This document shows positions 25,762-34,807 of a DNA stretch of 64,000 nucleotides, piece after piece. Position 1 is the stretch's first letter. Every line of letters starts with the position of its first letter. The DNA is taken from assembly GCA_964565805.1 (NCBI GenBank), contig CAZMGH010000001.1, forward strand, positions 82,222 through 146,221, written 5' to 3'. The position numbers and the translations under genes were made by a program. The notes under the pieces were generated by a model that made no database searches, was not told the origin of the DNA, and worked only from the letters and a program-made list of their open reading frames with translations. The stretch is from Catenibacillus sp964565805. Its GTDB lineage: Bacteria; Bacillota; Clostridia; Lachnospirales; Lachnospiraceae.

Positions 25762-26355
25762 TTATTTAGAATACAACTCAACGATAAGCATTTCGTTTAC
25801 TGGAACATCAATCTGCTCTCTTGTGGGAAGTTCTTTTACTGTACCGGAGAGAGCTTCCTGGTTTGCTTCAAGCCATTCGGGAACGAGTCTTGCGCCTGCA
25901 ACTTCCAGAATATCTTTGTATCTCTGAGATGTTTTATATTTCTCACGTATTTCGATCACGTCACCGGCTTTGATCAAGTAAGAAGGAATATTTACTGTCT
26001 TACCGTTGACGCTTACATGTTTGTGGCCAACGATCTGTCTGGCCTCTTTACGTGTTCTTGCAAAGCCAAGTCTGAAAATCACGTTGTCCAATCTTCTTTC
26101 CAGCATGATCATCAGGTTTTCACCGGACTGACCTTTCATACGGCTTGCTTTTTCATAATAATTTCTAAATGGCTTCTCTAAAACGCCATAGATAAATTTT
26201 GCTTTCTGTTTTTCCTGAAGCTGCTGGCCATACTCGCTCTTTTTGCGTGTGCCGCGGATCAGCTGTCTATTGGATTTTTTATCAACACCCAGGTAGATCG
26301 GATCAAGTCCAAGACTTCTGCATCTTTTTAATACCGGGACCATATCTCTTGCCAT
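25762..26355 (-). CDS. rpsD: 30S ribosomal protein S4
   Basis: 197 residues. S4 nucleates 30S assembly. It has the usual N-terminus (ARDMVPVLKRCRSLGLDP) without the zinc-binding cysteines found in the Cys-plus form, and the S4 RNA-binding domain (RLDNVIFRLGFARTRKEARQIVGHKHVSVNG). It lies between rpsK and rpoA, as in most Clostridia. Confidence 0.97.
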   Translation of the reverse strand: MARDMVPVLKRCRSLGLDPIYLGVDKKSNRQLIRGTRKKSEYGQQLQEKQKAKFIYGVLEKPFRNYYEKASRMKGQSGENLMIMLERRLDNVIFRLGFARTRKEARQIVGHKHVSVNGKTVNIPSYLIKAGDVIEIREKYKTSQRYKDILEVAGARLVPEWLEANQEALSGTVKELPTREQIDVPVNEMLIVELYSK

Positions 26356-26372
26356 ATCTCACTAACCTCCTA

Positions 26373-26768
26373 TTAGACTCTTCTGCGTTTCGGTGGGCGG
26401 CATCCATTATGAGGAACCGGAGTCACGTCTCTGATACTTGTAACTTCAATACCGCATGCCTGAAGAGCACGGATTGCGGCTTCACGTCCTGAACCAGGAC
26501 CTTTAACCATAACCTCTACGGATTTTAAACCATGTGGTAAAGCTGCCTTTGCCGCTGTCTCAGCAGCCATCTGCGCAGCATAAGGAGTGGACTTTCTGGA
26601 TCCACGGAACCCAAGTCCGCCGGCGCTTGCCCATGAAATAGCATTGCCTTCGGAATCTGTAAGTGTAACTATTGTATTGTTAAAAGATGACTGAATATGT
26701 GCCTGGCCGCGTTCAATGTTTTTCTTAACACGTCTCTTAGTCACTTTTTTTGTCACTTTCTTAGCCAT
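26373..26768 (-). CDS. rpsK: 30S ribosomal protein S11
   Basis: 131 residues. S11 sits on the platform near the mRNA exit. Visible: GQAHIQSSFNNTIVTLTD, SAGGLGFRGSRKSTPYAAQ and the C-terminal PHNGCRPPKRRRV. It has a good AGGAGG-type site and close spacing to rpsM and rpsD. Confidence 0.98.
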   Translation of the reverse strand: MAKKVTKKVTKRRVKKNIERGQAHIQSSFNNTIVTLTDSEGNAISWASAGGLGFRGSRKSTPYAAQMAAETAAKAALPHGLKSVEVMVKGPGSGREAAIRALQACGIEVTSIRDVTPVPHNGCRPPKRRRV

Positions 26769-26797
26769 TGACGAAAACCTCCTGTCAGGATATTAAA

Positions 26798-27166
26798 TTA
26801 CTTCTTCTTGTTTGCAACTGTTCTCTTAGGACCTTTTCTTGTTCTGGCATTTGTCTTTGTTTTCTGACCACGAACAGGAAGACCTTTTCTGTGTCTGATA
26901 CCTCTGTAACAGCCGATTTCCTGCAGTCTCTTAATATTCATTGCGATTTCACGTCGTAAATCACCTTCAACTACCTGAGACGCATCAATAATATCACGGA
27001 TTCTGGCCACTTCTTCGTCAGTTAAATCTCTGACACGTGTATCCGGGTTAACATTCGCTTCCTTAAGGATACGATTTGAGCTTACTCTACCGATACCATA
27101 AATGTAAGTAAGTCCGATTTCAACACGCTTTTCTCTTGGTAAATCTACACCACTGATACGAGCCAT
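26798..27166 (-). CDS. rpsM: 30S ribosomal protein S13
   Basis: 122 residues from MARISGVDLPREKRVE, with GGAGGTG before the ATG at 27166. S13 contacts the 50S subunit and the P-site tRNA. RGIRHRKGLPVRGQKTKTNARTR-type sequence marks its C-terminus. The frame is open 19 codons further up but lacks a ribosome-binding site there. Confidence 0.97.
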   Translation of the reverse strand: MARISGVDLPREKRVEIGLTYIYGIGRVSSNRILKEANVNPDTRVRDLTDEEVARIRDIIDASQVVEGDLRREIAMNIKRLQEIGCYRGIRHRKGLPVRGQKTKTNARTRKGPKRTVANKKK

Positions 27167-27563
27167 GTAATTACACCTCCACTGGTTATTTCCATATGAG
27201 TTTCTTCTATATAACATGTGCATAGCACACGGTGAAATGCTTATACAGATCTCATCTCATATTTTGATTATTTCGTTTCATAATAAAATAAGAAGCTATC
27301 ATTGGGTATGTACAATCATAGCAGGCGCACGGAAAGACCATGCAAAACATGCCTTTATCTTCAGGCACACAGACAAGTCCCGTAAATTTGACGGGATTTA
27401 CGGAACAAAAGCGACGTACGCCAATATTGCGCATAAAGGCGCACAATTCACGTGTATAATAAAGTGATACAACACACCCTGGTGTTTCTCACTGCAGCCG
27501 CATAAATTTCTTTAATGACGTTGTCATTAAAAGGGTAAACATCACAAAAGCCAAGCCTGAAGA
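27167..27563 (-). other. Long gene-free spacer between rpmJ and rpsM with several hairpins
   Basis: Nearly 400 bases without a convincing gene, unusual inside this operon. In transcript order it holds a 9-bp hairpin TTTAATGAC/GTCATTAAA (27511-27531). It then holds a region closed by GCCTTTAT (27351-27358) and ATAAAGGC (27433-27440). Inside that, CCGTAAAT/ATTTACGG (27380-27404) competes with the shorter TCCCGT/ACGGGA. It may be a structured leader for rpsM-rplQ or the trace of a lost gene. Confidence 0.5.
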
Positions 27564-27677
27564 TCAGCCTTGTCTCTGTTTGTGTTTAGGATTTTCGCAG
27601 ATAATACGAATACTGCCTTTTCTTTTGATCACTTTGCACTTTTCGCAAATAGGCTTTACGGATGATCTAACCTTCAC
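27564..27677 (-). CDS. rpmJ: 50S ribosomal protein L36
   Basis: 37 residues, MKVRSSVKPICEKCKVIKRK then GSIRIICENPKHKQRQG. The start is a GTG at 27677 with AAGGAGAG seven bases upstream. The Cys-X2-Cys and the later Cys and His of the zinc-binding form are present. The position after infA is canonical. Confidence 0.96.
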   Translation of the reverse strand: MKVRSSVKPICEKCKVIKRKGSIRIICENPKHKQRQG

Positions 27678-27748
27678 AACAAATCTCTCCTTTCAAAACG
27701 TCCGCCCCATATTATAACACCATGATTTGGCACATGTCAAGCAAAAAT

Positions 27749-27967
27749 TTACTTATCTCTCCAAATAATCCTTCCTTTTGTCAGGTCGTAGGGAGATAAC
27801 TCAATCGTTACTTTATCGCCAGGTAAGATCTTAATAAAATTCATACGCAGCTTTCCGCTGATATGAGACAGGACCCTATGGCCATTCTCCAGTTCTACCT
27901 GGAACATAGCGTTGGGAAGTTTCTCCACAACAACACCTTCAACTTCAATAACATCCGCTTTCGACAT
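27749..27967 (-). CDS. infA: Translation initiation factor IF-1
   Basis: 72 residues with an OB fold; it occupies the A site during initiation. Sequence blocks: VIEVEGVVVEKLPNAMFQVEL, HISGKLRMNFIKILPGDKV and SPYDLTKGRIIWR. It starts two bases after the KOW-protein gene. Confidence 0.98.
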   Translation of the reverse strand: MSKADVIEVEGVVVEKLPNAMFQVELENGHRVLSHISGKLRMNFIKILPGDKVTIELSPYDLTKGRIIWRDK

Positions 27968-27969
27968 TC

Positions 27970-28275
27970 TTATTCCTCCTGATTTTTCAACTTGGACAAA
28001 TATGTTTTTATGGCTATTTTGATTTTGGGATCGGTAAGGGCATCCTCCGGAGTACAGCCTGCAAGCTCCCAGGCATACACACTGATCTTCTGCACATGCC
28101 GGACGTTTTTCTTTTTTGGGTGATCACACATCCGGTGTATCCCATCGGCAAGGCAGACACGCTCTTTGTCAACCCCAACGACCACAAATACTTTCCCCTT
28201 ATCATGGCCTGCTTTTGATCGAATAAGCTGGCCGGGCTCAAAATCCCAACAACTGCTGAACTTATCTTTTCTCAT
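27970..28275 (-). CDS. KOW-domain RNA-binding protein (L14e-like)
   Basis: 101 residues from MRKDKFSSCWDF, with TTGAGGTG before the ATG. The KOW motif is seen in PGQLIRSKAGHDKGKVFVVVG and resembles the ribosomal L14e/L24 type. Genes of this kind sit between map and infA in many Lachnospiraceae and are annotated only as KOW-domain proteins. A ribosome-associated role is likely from context, but it is not shown. Confidence 0.85.
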   Translation of the reverse strand: MRKDKFSSCWDFEPGQLIRSKAGHDKGKVFVVVGVDKERVCLADGIHRMCDHPKKKNVRHVQKISVYAWELAGCTPEDALTDPKIKIAIKTYLSKLKNQEE

Positions 28276-28296
28276 AAAACACCTCAAGCCTGACGC

Positions 28297-29082
28297 TCAA
28301 CCGGCTAAACTGCCGTCTGGTTCATCTTCCGGCAATAAGGTCAAGATCTCGCAGCCGTCTTTTGTAATAAGGATCGTATTTTCATAATGAGCTGAAAGGG
28401 AACCATCTTCGGTAACAACAGTCCAGTCATCATCAAGCCATACCACATCATATCGGCCGACATTCACCATCGGTTCAATGGCCAGCGTCATCCCCGCCTG
28501 CAGCCGGATACCTCTGCCCCGCTGTCTGAAATTGGGAATCTGTGGATCTTCGTGAAGATGTGTTCCTATGCCATGACCAACCAGGTCCCGCACAACACTG
28601 CAGCCATGGGCCTCCACATAATCTTGAATCGCAGCGGAAATCTCATGTAAATGATTTCCTTCCTTTGCCAATTTTATACCTTCAAAAAAACTTTGTTTTG
28701 TTATTTCCATAAGCCGGGCAGCTTCAGGAGCTACCTCCCCTACGCCCCAGGTACGGGCGGCGTCTGAGTGCATCCCCTGATAGATCAGCCCGCAGTCCAA
28801 GCTGACTATATCCCCTTCCCGGATAATATGCTCTTTTGAAGGGATCCCGTGAACGACCTCATCATTAACGGACACACAGATGGAAGCCGGGTATCCGTTA
28901 TAATTCTTAAAATTAGGAATACAGCCGAAATCACGGATCATACTGTCCCCAAGCTGATCAATGTCCCATGTAGACATTCCCGGCTTCAGGGCTTTATGCA
29001 GCTCTTTATGGACGAGCGCCAGCAATCTGCCGGCCTCTCGCATCAGTTCGATCTGCTTCGGCGACTTTATACTTACTGACAT
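28297..29082 (-). CDS. map: Type I methionine aminopeptidase
   Basis: 261 residues. It removes the initiator methionine from nascent proteins. The dinuclear metal ligands are visible in SLDCGLIYQGMHSDAARTW (two Asp), GHGIGTHLHEDP (His), LAIEPMV (Glu) and AHYENTIL (Glu). A tail of about 20 residues after the core is acidic and Gly-rich. It starts one base after adk ends. Confidence 0.97.
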   Translation of the reverse strand: MSVSIKSPKQIELMREAGRLLALVHKELHKALKPGMSTWDIDQLGDSMIRDFGCIPNFKNYNGYPASICVSVNDEVVHGIPSKEHIIREGDIVSLDCGLIYQGMHSDAARTWGVGEVAPEAARLMEITKQSFFEGIKLAKEGNHLHEISAAIQDYVEAHGCSVVRDLVGHGIGTHLHEDPQIPNFRQRGRGIRLQAGMTLAIEPMVNVGRYDVVWLDDDWTVVTEDGSLSAHYENTILITKDGCEILTLLPEDEPDGSLAG

Positions 29083-29083
29083 A

Positions 29084-29731
29084 TTAGCGGACTCCTATCA
29101 CTTTACAAATATCAGCAAATACATCGTCCATATTCTTTGTGCCGTCGACTTCCGCAAGAATTCCTTCATTCTTATAGTAGTCAATAAGAGGCTGTGTCTG
29201 TTCGTGATATACATTCAGACGATTTTTCACAGTTTCAGGTTTATCATCATCTCGAAGAATGAGGGCTTCACCGCACACATCGCAGACGCCTTCAACCTTG
29301 GTAGGATTATAAACCACATGGTATGTTGCTCCGCATCCAACACATGCACGGCGGCCAGACATTCTTTCGATAATATTTTCGTCAGGAACTTCAATATTAA
29401 TCGCATAGTCCATCTTCTGGCCGATGGCATTAAGGGCATTTGTCAGGGCCTGTGCCTGAGGGATGGTTCTTGGGAATCCATCTAAAATATACCCTTTTTC
29501 ACAGTCGGATTGTTGAATTCTATCAACAACGAGATCGCAGACCAATTCATCCGGTACTAAAAGACCTTTATCCATATACTCTTTGGCTTTAGCGCCAAGC
29601 TCAGTACCATTTTTGATATTTGCTCTGAAAATATCTCCGGTTGATATATGAGGAACATTGCATACTTCTGCAATTTTCTTTGCCTGTGTACCTTTACCGG
29701 CACCAGGGGCACCCAGCATAATTATTTTCAT
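29084..29731 (-). CDS. adk: Adenylate kinase, zinc-binding LID type
   Basis: 215 residues from MKIIMLGAPGAGKGTQ (P-loop at 7-16). It interconverts ATP, AMP and two ADP. The LID carries four cysteines (CVGCG and CDVCG) as in Gram-positive zinc forms. GFPRTIPQAQAL is the AMP-binding block. TGGAGG precedes the ATG at 29731; the 22 codons upstream are not part of the protein. Confidence 0.97.
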   Translation of the reverse strand: MKIIMLGAPGAGKGTQAKKIAEVCNVPHISTGDIFRANIKNGTELGAKAKEYMDKGLLVPDELVCDLVVDRIQQSDCEKGYILDGFPRTIPQAQALTNALNAIGQKMDYAINIEVPDENIIERMSGRRACVGCGATYHVVYNPTKVEGVCDVCGEALILRDDDKPETVKNRLNVYHEQTQPLIDYYKNEGILAEVDGTKNMDDVFADICKVIGVR

Positions 29732-29880
29732 AATAATTATCCTCCATTCATATGTCCAACAATTTCCTCCCCAATGGTCCAGGTCTGTGAAGACCATGGG
29801 GTAAACTGCCTGCTTTTACGCAGGAATCAACGTGTTTCACTTATGCCTTTATCATAAAGGGGGATTAAGGCACTGTTTTT

Positions 29881-29909
29881 AGTATAATACAAAAACATTC
29901 CTAAAACAA
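29881..29909 (-). promoter_or_regulatory. Internal promoter before adk
   Basis: Minus strand TTGTTT (29909-29904), a 17-base spacer and TATACT (29886-29881), placed just after the hairpin that follows secY. It would give adk-map-infA and the alpha-operon genes their own transcription, with a leader of about 140 bases. Confidence 0.5.
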
Positions 29910-29952
29910 TACCTAAAATTAAAAATACAGCCGCCCATTTTAATGAGCGGCT
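29910..29952 (-). terminator. Hairpin after secY (partial terminator)
   Basis: In transcript order AGCCGCTCATT pairs with AATGGGCGGCT (29951-29928 region), followed by GTATTTTTAATTTT. It lies seven bases after the secY stop and may reduce read-through into adk. Confidence 0.65.
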
Positions 29953-29958
29953 ATACGA

Positions 29959-31284
29959 TCAATCATTCAGGAAGCCTTTATAATGACGCACAAGCATCAT
30001 GGACTCGACTTGTTTCATCGTCTCTAATACAACACCTACAATAATGATGAGGGATGTCCCGCCAAAGGAAACACTAGCTCCGAAAACACCATTAAAGAGA
30101 ATTGGAATAAAGGCAACGATCACAAGACCGCAGGCACCAATAAAGATAATATTATTTAAGATTTTTGTCAGGTAATCTACAGTAGGCTTGCCCGGGCGAA
30201 TACCTGGGATAAAGCCGCCCTGCTTTTTCATATTGTCGGCAATTTCCATAGGATTGAAAGTGATTGCTGTATAGAAATAGGCGAAAAAGATTACCATGAC
30301 GATATAAACGAGCAAACCGATACTGTACCATGGCGTTGATGGAACACACCAGTTATTACTGTTTAAACCGTTTAAAATATGGCCCCAAATGCCTCCCGGC
30401 GTTGTACCGATAAAGTTTACAATAATACCAGGCAGAGACATAATTGATGAGGCAAAAATAATGGGGATAACACCGGCAGTATTTACTTTTAAAGGAATAT
30501 TTGTAGACTGCCCGCCCATCATACGGCGGCCTATAACCTTTTTAGAATACTGAACCGGGATACGTCTTTCACCCCCCTGGAGATAGACGACCAGGATAAT
30601 GGTAAAAGCAATGACTGCAATAATAATGACTGCCGCCAGGACACCTATGGCAACATTGCTGGCGCCGACGATGAATTGCTCAAAGAGATTGCTGAAATCC
30701 TCGGGAATCCCGGATACGATATTCACCAGCAGGACAATGGAGATACCATTGCCTATGCCCTTTTCAGTAATCTGTTCACCAATCCACATAATAAGGGAGG
30801 AACCAGCTGTCAGTGTAAATACAACGATAATCACACCAAATACACTATCGTTTGTCAGATAACCGGATCTGGAAAATGTGATTCCCATAGCAAGGCCTTC
30901 AATAACAGCCAATGCAATGGTCACATAACGGGTAACCTCGCGGATCTTTTTTCTTCCATCTTCTCCGTCACGCTGCATTTCTTCCAACTTTGGAATCGCA
31001 ATCGTCAAAAGCTGCATAATAATGGAAGATGTAATGTAAGGTGTAATGCCCAGGGCAAAAACGGACATTTGTGTAAATGATCCGCCGGTCATAGCATTAA
31101 AAAAATCCAGAGCGCCGCCTGAGCTTGCCGTTTGATTGGCAAACCAGGCAGCAAATACCTCGCTATTTACTCCCGGTGTAGGGATCGCAGCTCCAAGTCT
31201 GACAACAATGAGCATCACAAATGTATATAAAATACGTGAACGAATATCTTTGATTTTAAACGCATTTTTAAGCGTTGTCAGCAT
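29959..31284 (-). CDS. secY: Protein translocase subunit SecY
   Basis: 441 residues with ten membrane helices; the channel of the Sec translocon. Family blocks: IRSRILYTFVMLIVVRLGA, GITPYITSSIIMQLL, GERRIPVQYSKK (cytoplasmic loop) and GFIPGIRPGKPT. It overlaps the rplO stop by one base. Confidence 0.98.
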   Translation of the reverse strand: MLTTLKNAFKIKDIRSRILYTFVMLIVVRLGAAIPTPGVNSEVFAAWFANQTASSGGALDFFNAMTGGSFTQMSVFALGITPYITSSIIMQLLTIAIPKLEEMQRDGEDGRKKIREVTRYVTIALAVIEGLAMGITFSRSGYLTNDSVFGVIIVVFTLTAGSSLIMWIGEQITEKGIGNGISIVLLVNIVSGIPEDFSNLFEQFIVGASNVAIGVLAAVIIIAVIAFTIILVVYLQGGERRIPVQYSKKVIGRRMMGGQSTNIPLKVNTAGVIPIIFASSIMSLPGIIVNFIGTTPGGIWGHILNGLNSNNWCVPSTPWYSIGLLVYIVMVIFFAYFYTAITFNPMEIADNMKKQGGFIPGIRPGKPTVDYLTKILNNIIFIGACGLVIVAFIPILFNGVFGASVSFGGTSLIIIVGVVLETMKQVESMMLVRHYKGFLND

Positions 31285-31724
31285 TAGATCACCTCTACTG
31301 TTCCACCAAGAGCCTGAATTTTTTCTGCTGCACCTGCACTGAAGGCATTTGCTTTCACAGTTAATTTTTTAGTAAGCTCACCATTTCCAAGAATTTTTAC
31401 ACCGTCTTTAGGGTTCTTTATCGCACCTGCCTCAATAAGAGTTTCAATTGTAACCTCAGCGCCGTCCTCGAAGCGATTTAAAACATCTACATTAATAGCA
31501 ACGATGTCACGGCTGTTGATGTTTGTAAAACCTCTCTTAGGAATACGTCTGTATAAAGGCATCTGACCGCCTTCAAAACCCGGTCTTGGAGCTCCGGAAC
31601 GAGCTTTCTGACCTTTATGGCCCTTGCCTGCAGTCTTGCCGTTACCTGAACCATGTCCACGGCCTCTTCTGAAATTATTGCTATGCTTAGAACCAGCGGC
31701 TGGTTTTAATTCTGATAAATTCAT
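31284..31724 (-). CDS. rplO: 50S ribosomal protein L15
   Basis: 146 residues. N-terminal Gly/Arg-rich region (RRGRGHGSGNGKTAGKGHKG) and KIPLYR-like RMPLYRRIPKRGF block (seen here as MPLYRRIPKRGFTNI). Normal length, canonical place between rpmD and secY. Confidence 0.97.
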   Translation of the reverse strand: MNLSELKPAAGSKHSNNFRRGRGHGSGNGKTAGKGHKGQKARSGAPRPGFEGGQMPLYRRIPKRGFTNINSRDIVAINVDVLNRFEDGAEVTIETLIEAGAIKNPKDGVKILGNGELTKKLTVKANAFSAGAAEKIQALGGTVEVI

Positions 31725-31755
31725 CTTAGCACCTCCTTACATTTTTACAGACAGA

Positions 31756-31938
31756 TCAGATTTCTTCAACTTTTACAAGATGTTTAACCTGATTTACCAT
31801 GCCCTTTACTGCTGCGTTGTTTGGCAATTCAACTGTATGATGAAGCTTCTTAAGGCCAAGAGCTTCTACAGTTCTTCTATGCTTAGGAACTGCACCAATT
31901 GTAGATTTAACTAAAGTGATCTTTAATTTATCTGCCAT
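31756..31938 (-). CDS. rpmD: 50S ribosomal protein L30
   Basis: 60 residues: LKITLVKSTIGAVPKHRRTV and LNN-like ELPNNAAVKGMVNQVKHLV are typical of L30. Canonical position between rpsE and rplO. Confidence 0.97.
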   Translation of the reverse strand: MADKLKITLVKSTIGAVPKHRRTVEALGLKKLHHTVELPNNAAVKGMVNQVKHLVKVEEI

Positions 31939-31955
31939 TTTTTATGCCTCCTTAA

Positions 31956-32465
31956 CTACCCGCGAATCTCTTCAACAGATTTGCCGCGTTTTTTGGCAAC
32001 TTCTTCAATGGTTGTCAGATTTGAAAGACCATCGATGGTTGCAAGTACAACATTCTGTTTGTTACTGGAACCCAGAGATTTTGTACGGATATTCTTATAG
32101 CCGGCAAGTTCGAGAACCGCACGGGCCGGGCCACCGGCGATGATACCAGTACCCAGAGGAGACTGTTTAAGTAAAACAGTTGCACTTCCGAATTTACCTA
32201 AATTATCGTGTGTTACGCTGCCGTTTTCATCAACCGGCACTTCAATAAGCTTTTTGATAGCGTCTTCTTTGCCTTTGCGGATCGCCTCAGGAATTTCAGT
32301 AGCTTTTCCTAAGCCTGCGCCGACATGTCCGTTGCCATCACCAACGACAACTAAAGCTGCGAAACGGAAGTTACGGCCACCCTTAACAACCTTAGTTACA
32401 CGTTTGATTGATACTACTTTTTCTGATAATTCTAATTGACTAGCATCAATGATTGTACGTTTCAT
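31956..32465 (-). CDS. rpsE: 30S ribosomal protein S5
   Basis: 169 residues. S5 helps unwind mRNA at the entry channel and affects fidelity. The double-stranded RNA-binding N-terminus (VVSIKRVTKVVKGGRNFRFAA) and the GTGIIAGGPARAVLELAGYKN block are clear. Confidence 0.98.
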   Translation of the reverse strand: MKRTIIDASQLELSEKVVSIKRVTKVVKGGRNFRFAALVVVGDGNGHVGAGLGKATEIPEAIRKGKEDAIKKLIEVPVDENGSVTHDNLGKFGSATVLLKQSPLGTGIIAGGPARAVLELAGYKNIRTKSLGSSNKQNVVLATIDGLSNLTTIEEVAKKRGKSVEEIRG

Positions 32466-32480
32466 GTGTTTTCCTCCTTG

Positions 32481-32849
32481 CTAGAATTGTAATCCAGCTT
32501 CTCTAGCTGCATCGGCTAATGCCTGAACTTTACCCTGATAGATAAATCCGCCTCTGTCAAATACGACCTGAGTGATCCCTTTTTCAAGAGCCTTTTTAGC
32601 AATGGCTGTGCCTACAGCGGCTGCAGCGTCAACATTGTTTGTCTTTTCAAGGCTTTCTTTGATCTCTCTTTCCACTGTAGAAGCAGCTACAAGAGTGTTG
32701 CCAACTGTGTCGTCAATGATCTGAGCGTAAATATGATTATTACTTCTGAATACAGCTAAACGAGGACGCTGCGGTGTGCCTGCAAGATGATGGCGCAGAC
32801 GTCTGTGTTTATTTTTACGAATTTTACTTCTTGACTCTTTGCTAACCAT
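32481..32849 (-). CDS. rplR: 50S ribosomal protein L18
   Basis: 122 residues from MVSKESRSKIRKNKHRRLR; it binds 5S rRNA. The AGGAG-containing site precedes the ATG at 32849. The GTG three codons upstream is too close to that site. C-terminal block VVFDRGGFIYQGKVQALADAAREAG. Confidence 0.97.
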   Translation of the reverse strand: MVSKESRSKIRKNKHRRLRHHLAGTPQRPRLAVFRSNNHIYAQIIDDTVGNTLVAASTVEREIKESLEKTNNVDAAAAVGTAIAKKALEKGITQVVFDRGGFIYQGKVQALADAAREAGLQF

Positions 32850-32866
32850 TATATTCACTCCTTTAC

Positions 32867-33409
32867 TTATTTCTTACCGGTCTTACCAACCTTACGTCTG
32901 ATAACCTCATCCGCATATTTAATACCTTTACCCTTGTAAGGTTCAGGTCTTCTCTTGTCTCTGATTTCAGCCGCATACTGGCCAACCTTTTCTTTATCGA
33001 TACCAGAAACTGTAATTTTGGTCTGACCATCAAGTGTGGTAGTAACGCCTTCCGGATCTACCATTTCCACAGGATGTGAATATCCTAAAGATAAGATTAA
33101 TTTGTTGCCCTGTTTCTGAGCTCTGTAACCAACGCCGTTGATTTCAAGATCTTTCTTGTAGCCCTCAGTAACGCCAACAACCATGTTATGAATAAGGGTT
33201 CTTGTAAGACCATGTAAAGATTTCATTTTCTTTAAATCATTAGGTCTTGTAACCACTACATGTCCATCTTCAATTTTAATGTCCATCTCAGCGGGTAATA
33301 CTCTTTCAAGTGTTCCCTTAGGACCTTTTACAGTCACTTTATTATTTTCTGCTATATCTACAGTTACCCCTGCAGGGATAGCGATTGGCATTCTTCCTAT
33401 ACGTGACAT
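32867..33409 (-). CDS. rplF: 50S ribosomal protein L6
   Basis: 180 residues, two repeated RNA-binding folds. MSRIGRMPIAIPAGV at the start and RRPEPYKGKGIKYADE with a Lys-rich tail at the end are canonical. GGAGG lies ten bases before the ATG. Confidence 0.98.
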   Translation of the reverse strand: MSRIGRMPIAIPAGVTVDIAENNKVTVKGPKGTLERVLPAEMDIKIEDGHVVVTRPNDLKKMKSLHGLTRTLIHNMVVGVTEGYKKDLEINGVGYRAQKQGNKLILSLGYSHPVEMVDPEGVTTTLDGQTKITVSGIDKEKVGQYAAEIRDKRRPEPYKGKGIKYADEVIRRKVGKTGKK

Positions 33410-33442
33410 GCCCGTACCTCCATAATATATATGATAAATTTA

Positions 33443-33542
33443 NNNNNNNNNNNNNNNNNNNNNNNNNNNNNNNNNNNNNNNNNNNNNNNNNNNNNNNNNN
33501 NNNNNNNNNNNNNNNNNNNNNNNNNNNNNNNNNNNNNNNNNN
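33443..33542. other. Assembly gap (100 N) covering the end of rpsH
   Basis: Exactly 100 N of unknown true length. S8 needs about 15 more residues after the visible part, so its stop must be inside. The text resumes just before the rplF ribosome-binding site. Confidence 0.99.
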
Positions 33543-33898
33543 GCTTCTTTGTCTGTGATCACGCCTTTGTTTGTGGAAACAATAGCTACACCAAGACCGC
33601 CAAGGACTTTAGGCATCTCTTCTGCATTTGCATAAACACGAAGCCCAGGTTTGGAAATTCTCTTAATACCGGAAATTGTCTTCTGGTTTTTATCCTGACC
33701 ATATTTTAATGTCACTTTGATGGTGCGGGTTACACCTTCGCCAGTGATCTCATAGCTTTTAATATAACCTTCATCAAAAAGGATCTTTGCAATAGCTTCT
33801 TTCATCTTAGATGCAGGAATATCAACTGTATCATGTTTTGCAGTGTTTGCATTACGGATTCTTGTAAGCATATCTGCAATAGGATCGCTCATCGTCAT
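33543..33898 (-). CDS. rpsH: 30S ribosomal protein S8, 3' end lost in gap
   Basis: The visible 118 residues run from MTMSDPIADMLTRIRNA to TNKGVITDKE. S8 is normally about 132 residues and ends in a conserved ARKLGVGGE-like segment, which must lie in the gap. S8 binds 16S rRNA helix 21 and represses the spc operon in E. coli; no such site is visible here. Confidence 0.95.
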
Positions 33899-34042
33899 GG
33901 AATTTGTTCCTCCTTTTCAAACGTCTCATATGCTGTCTTCAATTTCGGCGTTGGACACTTCTTTCTGAAGTGTTCCCCGCCCGCATCGAAGATCAGCCTT
34001 GCACCCTGTCTGCTTGCCGCAGCTAAAGCGCCAAGGACTTAC

Positions 34043-34228
34043 TTACCAGCTTGCCTTTGTAACACCAGGAATCTGGCCCTTATATGCTAATTCGCGGAAG
34101 CAGATTCTGCAGACACCGTATTTTCTTAAGTAAGCGTGGGGACGGCCACAGATTCTGCAGCGGCTGTATTCTCTTGTGGAAAACTTAGCAGGACGCTGCT
34201 GTTTAACTTTCATTGCTGTTTTAGCCAT
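34043..34228 (-). CDS. rpsN: 30S ribosomal protein S14, zinc-binding type
   Basis: 61 residues from MAKTAMKVKQQRPAKF, with AAGGAGGG before the ATG at 34228. CRICGRPH and CRIC form the zinc knuckle of the short S14 type. A 144-base spacer with one hairpin (GGACACTTC/GAAGTGTTCC region) separates it from rpsH. Confidence 0.97.
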   Translation of the reverse strand: MAKTAMKVKQQRPAKFSTREYSRCRICGRPHAYLRKYGVCRICFRELAYKGQIPGVTKASW

Positions 34229-34244
34229 GAAATTTCCCTCCTTA

Positions 34245-34784
34245 TTATCTCTTGAATGGCATACCAAACAATCTTAACAGTTCACGAGCTTCTTCATCTG
34301 TATGAGCGGTTGTAACAAAAATCACGTCCATACCTCTTACTTTTTCTACTTTATCATACTCGATCTCGGGGAAGATCAGCTGTTCTTTAATACCTAAAGC
34401 ATAGTTGCCTCTGCCGTCGAAGGAATCTGCGCTGACACCTCTGAAGTCACGTACCCGGGGAAGGGCAAGATTGATCAGACGATCTGCAAATTCGTACATT
34501 TTTTCGCCTCTTAAGGTTACTTTGCAGCCGATAGACATACCTTCACGGATCTTAAAGTTAGCTACAGACTTTTTAGCCTTAGTAACAACAGCTTTCTGTC
34601 CAGCGATGATCTCCATATCCTTAACAGCTGCATCAAGAGTTTTTGCATTATCCTTTGCTTCGCCAACACCCATGTTGATAACGATCTTGTCAAGCTTAGG
34701 AACCTGCATAACGTTTTTATATCCAAATTTTGCAGTCATTGCTGCAACAATTTCATTATTGTAAGTTTCTTTTAATCTACTCAC
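34245..34784 (-). CDS. rplE: 50S ribosomal protein L5
   Basis: 179 residues; L5 binds 5S rRNA and contacts S13. NVMQVPKLDKIVINMGVGEA at the start and VTTAHTDEEARELLRLFGMPF at the end are canonical. Confidence 0.98.
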   Translation of the reverse strand: MSRLKETYNNEIVAAMTAKFGYKNVMQVPKLDKIVINMGVGEAKDNAKTLDAAVKDMEIIAGQKAVVTKAKKSVANFKIREGMSIGCKVTLRGEKMYEFADRLINLALPRVRDFRGVSADSFDGRGNYALGIKEQLIFPEIEYDKVEKVRGMDVIFVTTAHTDEEARELLRLFGMPFKR

Positions 34785-34807
34785 GTTTTGCGTCCTCCTT
34801 CCTGCAA

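Noticed and set aside
27564..33999. Shared 14-base word GAAGATCAGCCTTG at the rpmJ end and in the rpsN-rpsH spacer
   Set aside because: Flanks differ completely; probably chance, with no evidence for a duplicated rpmJ end.
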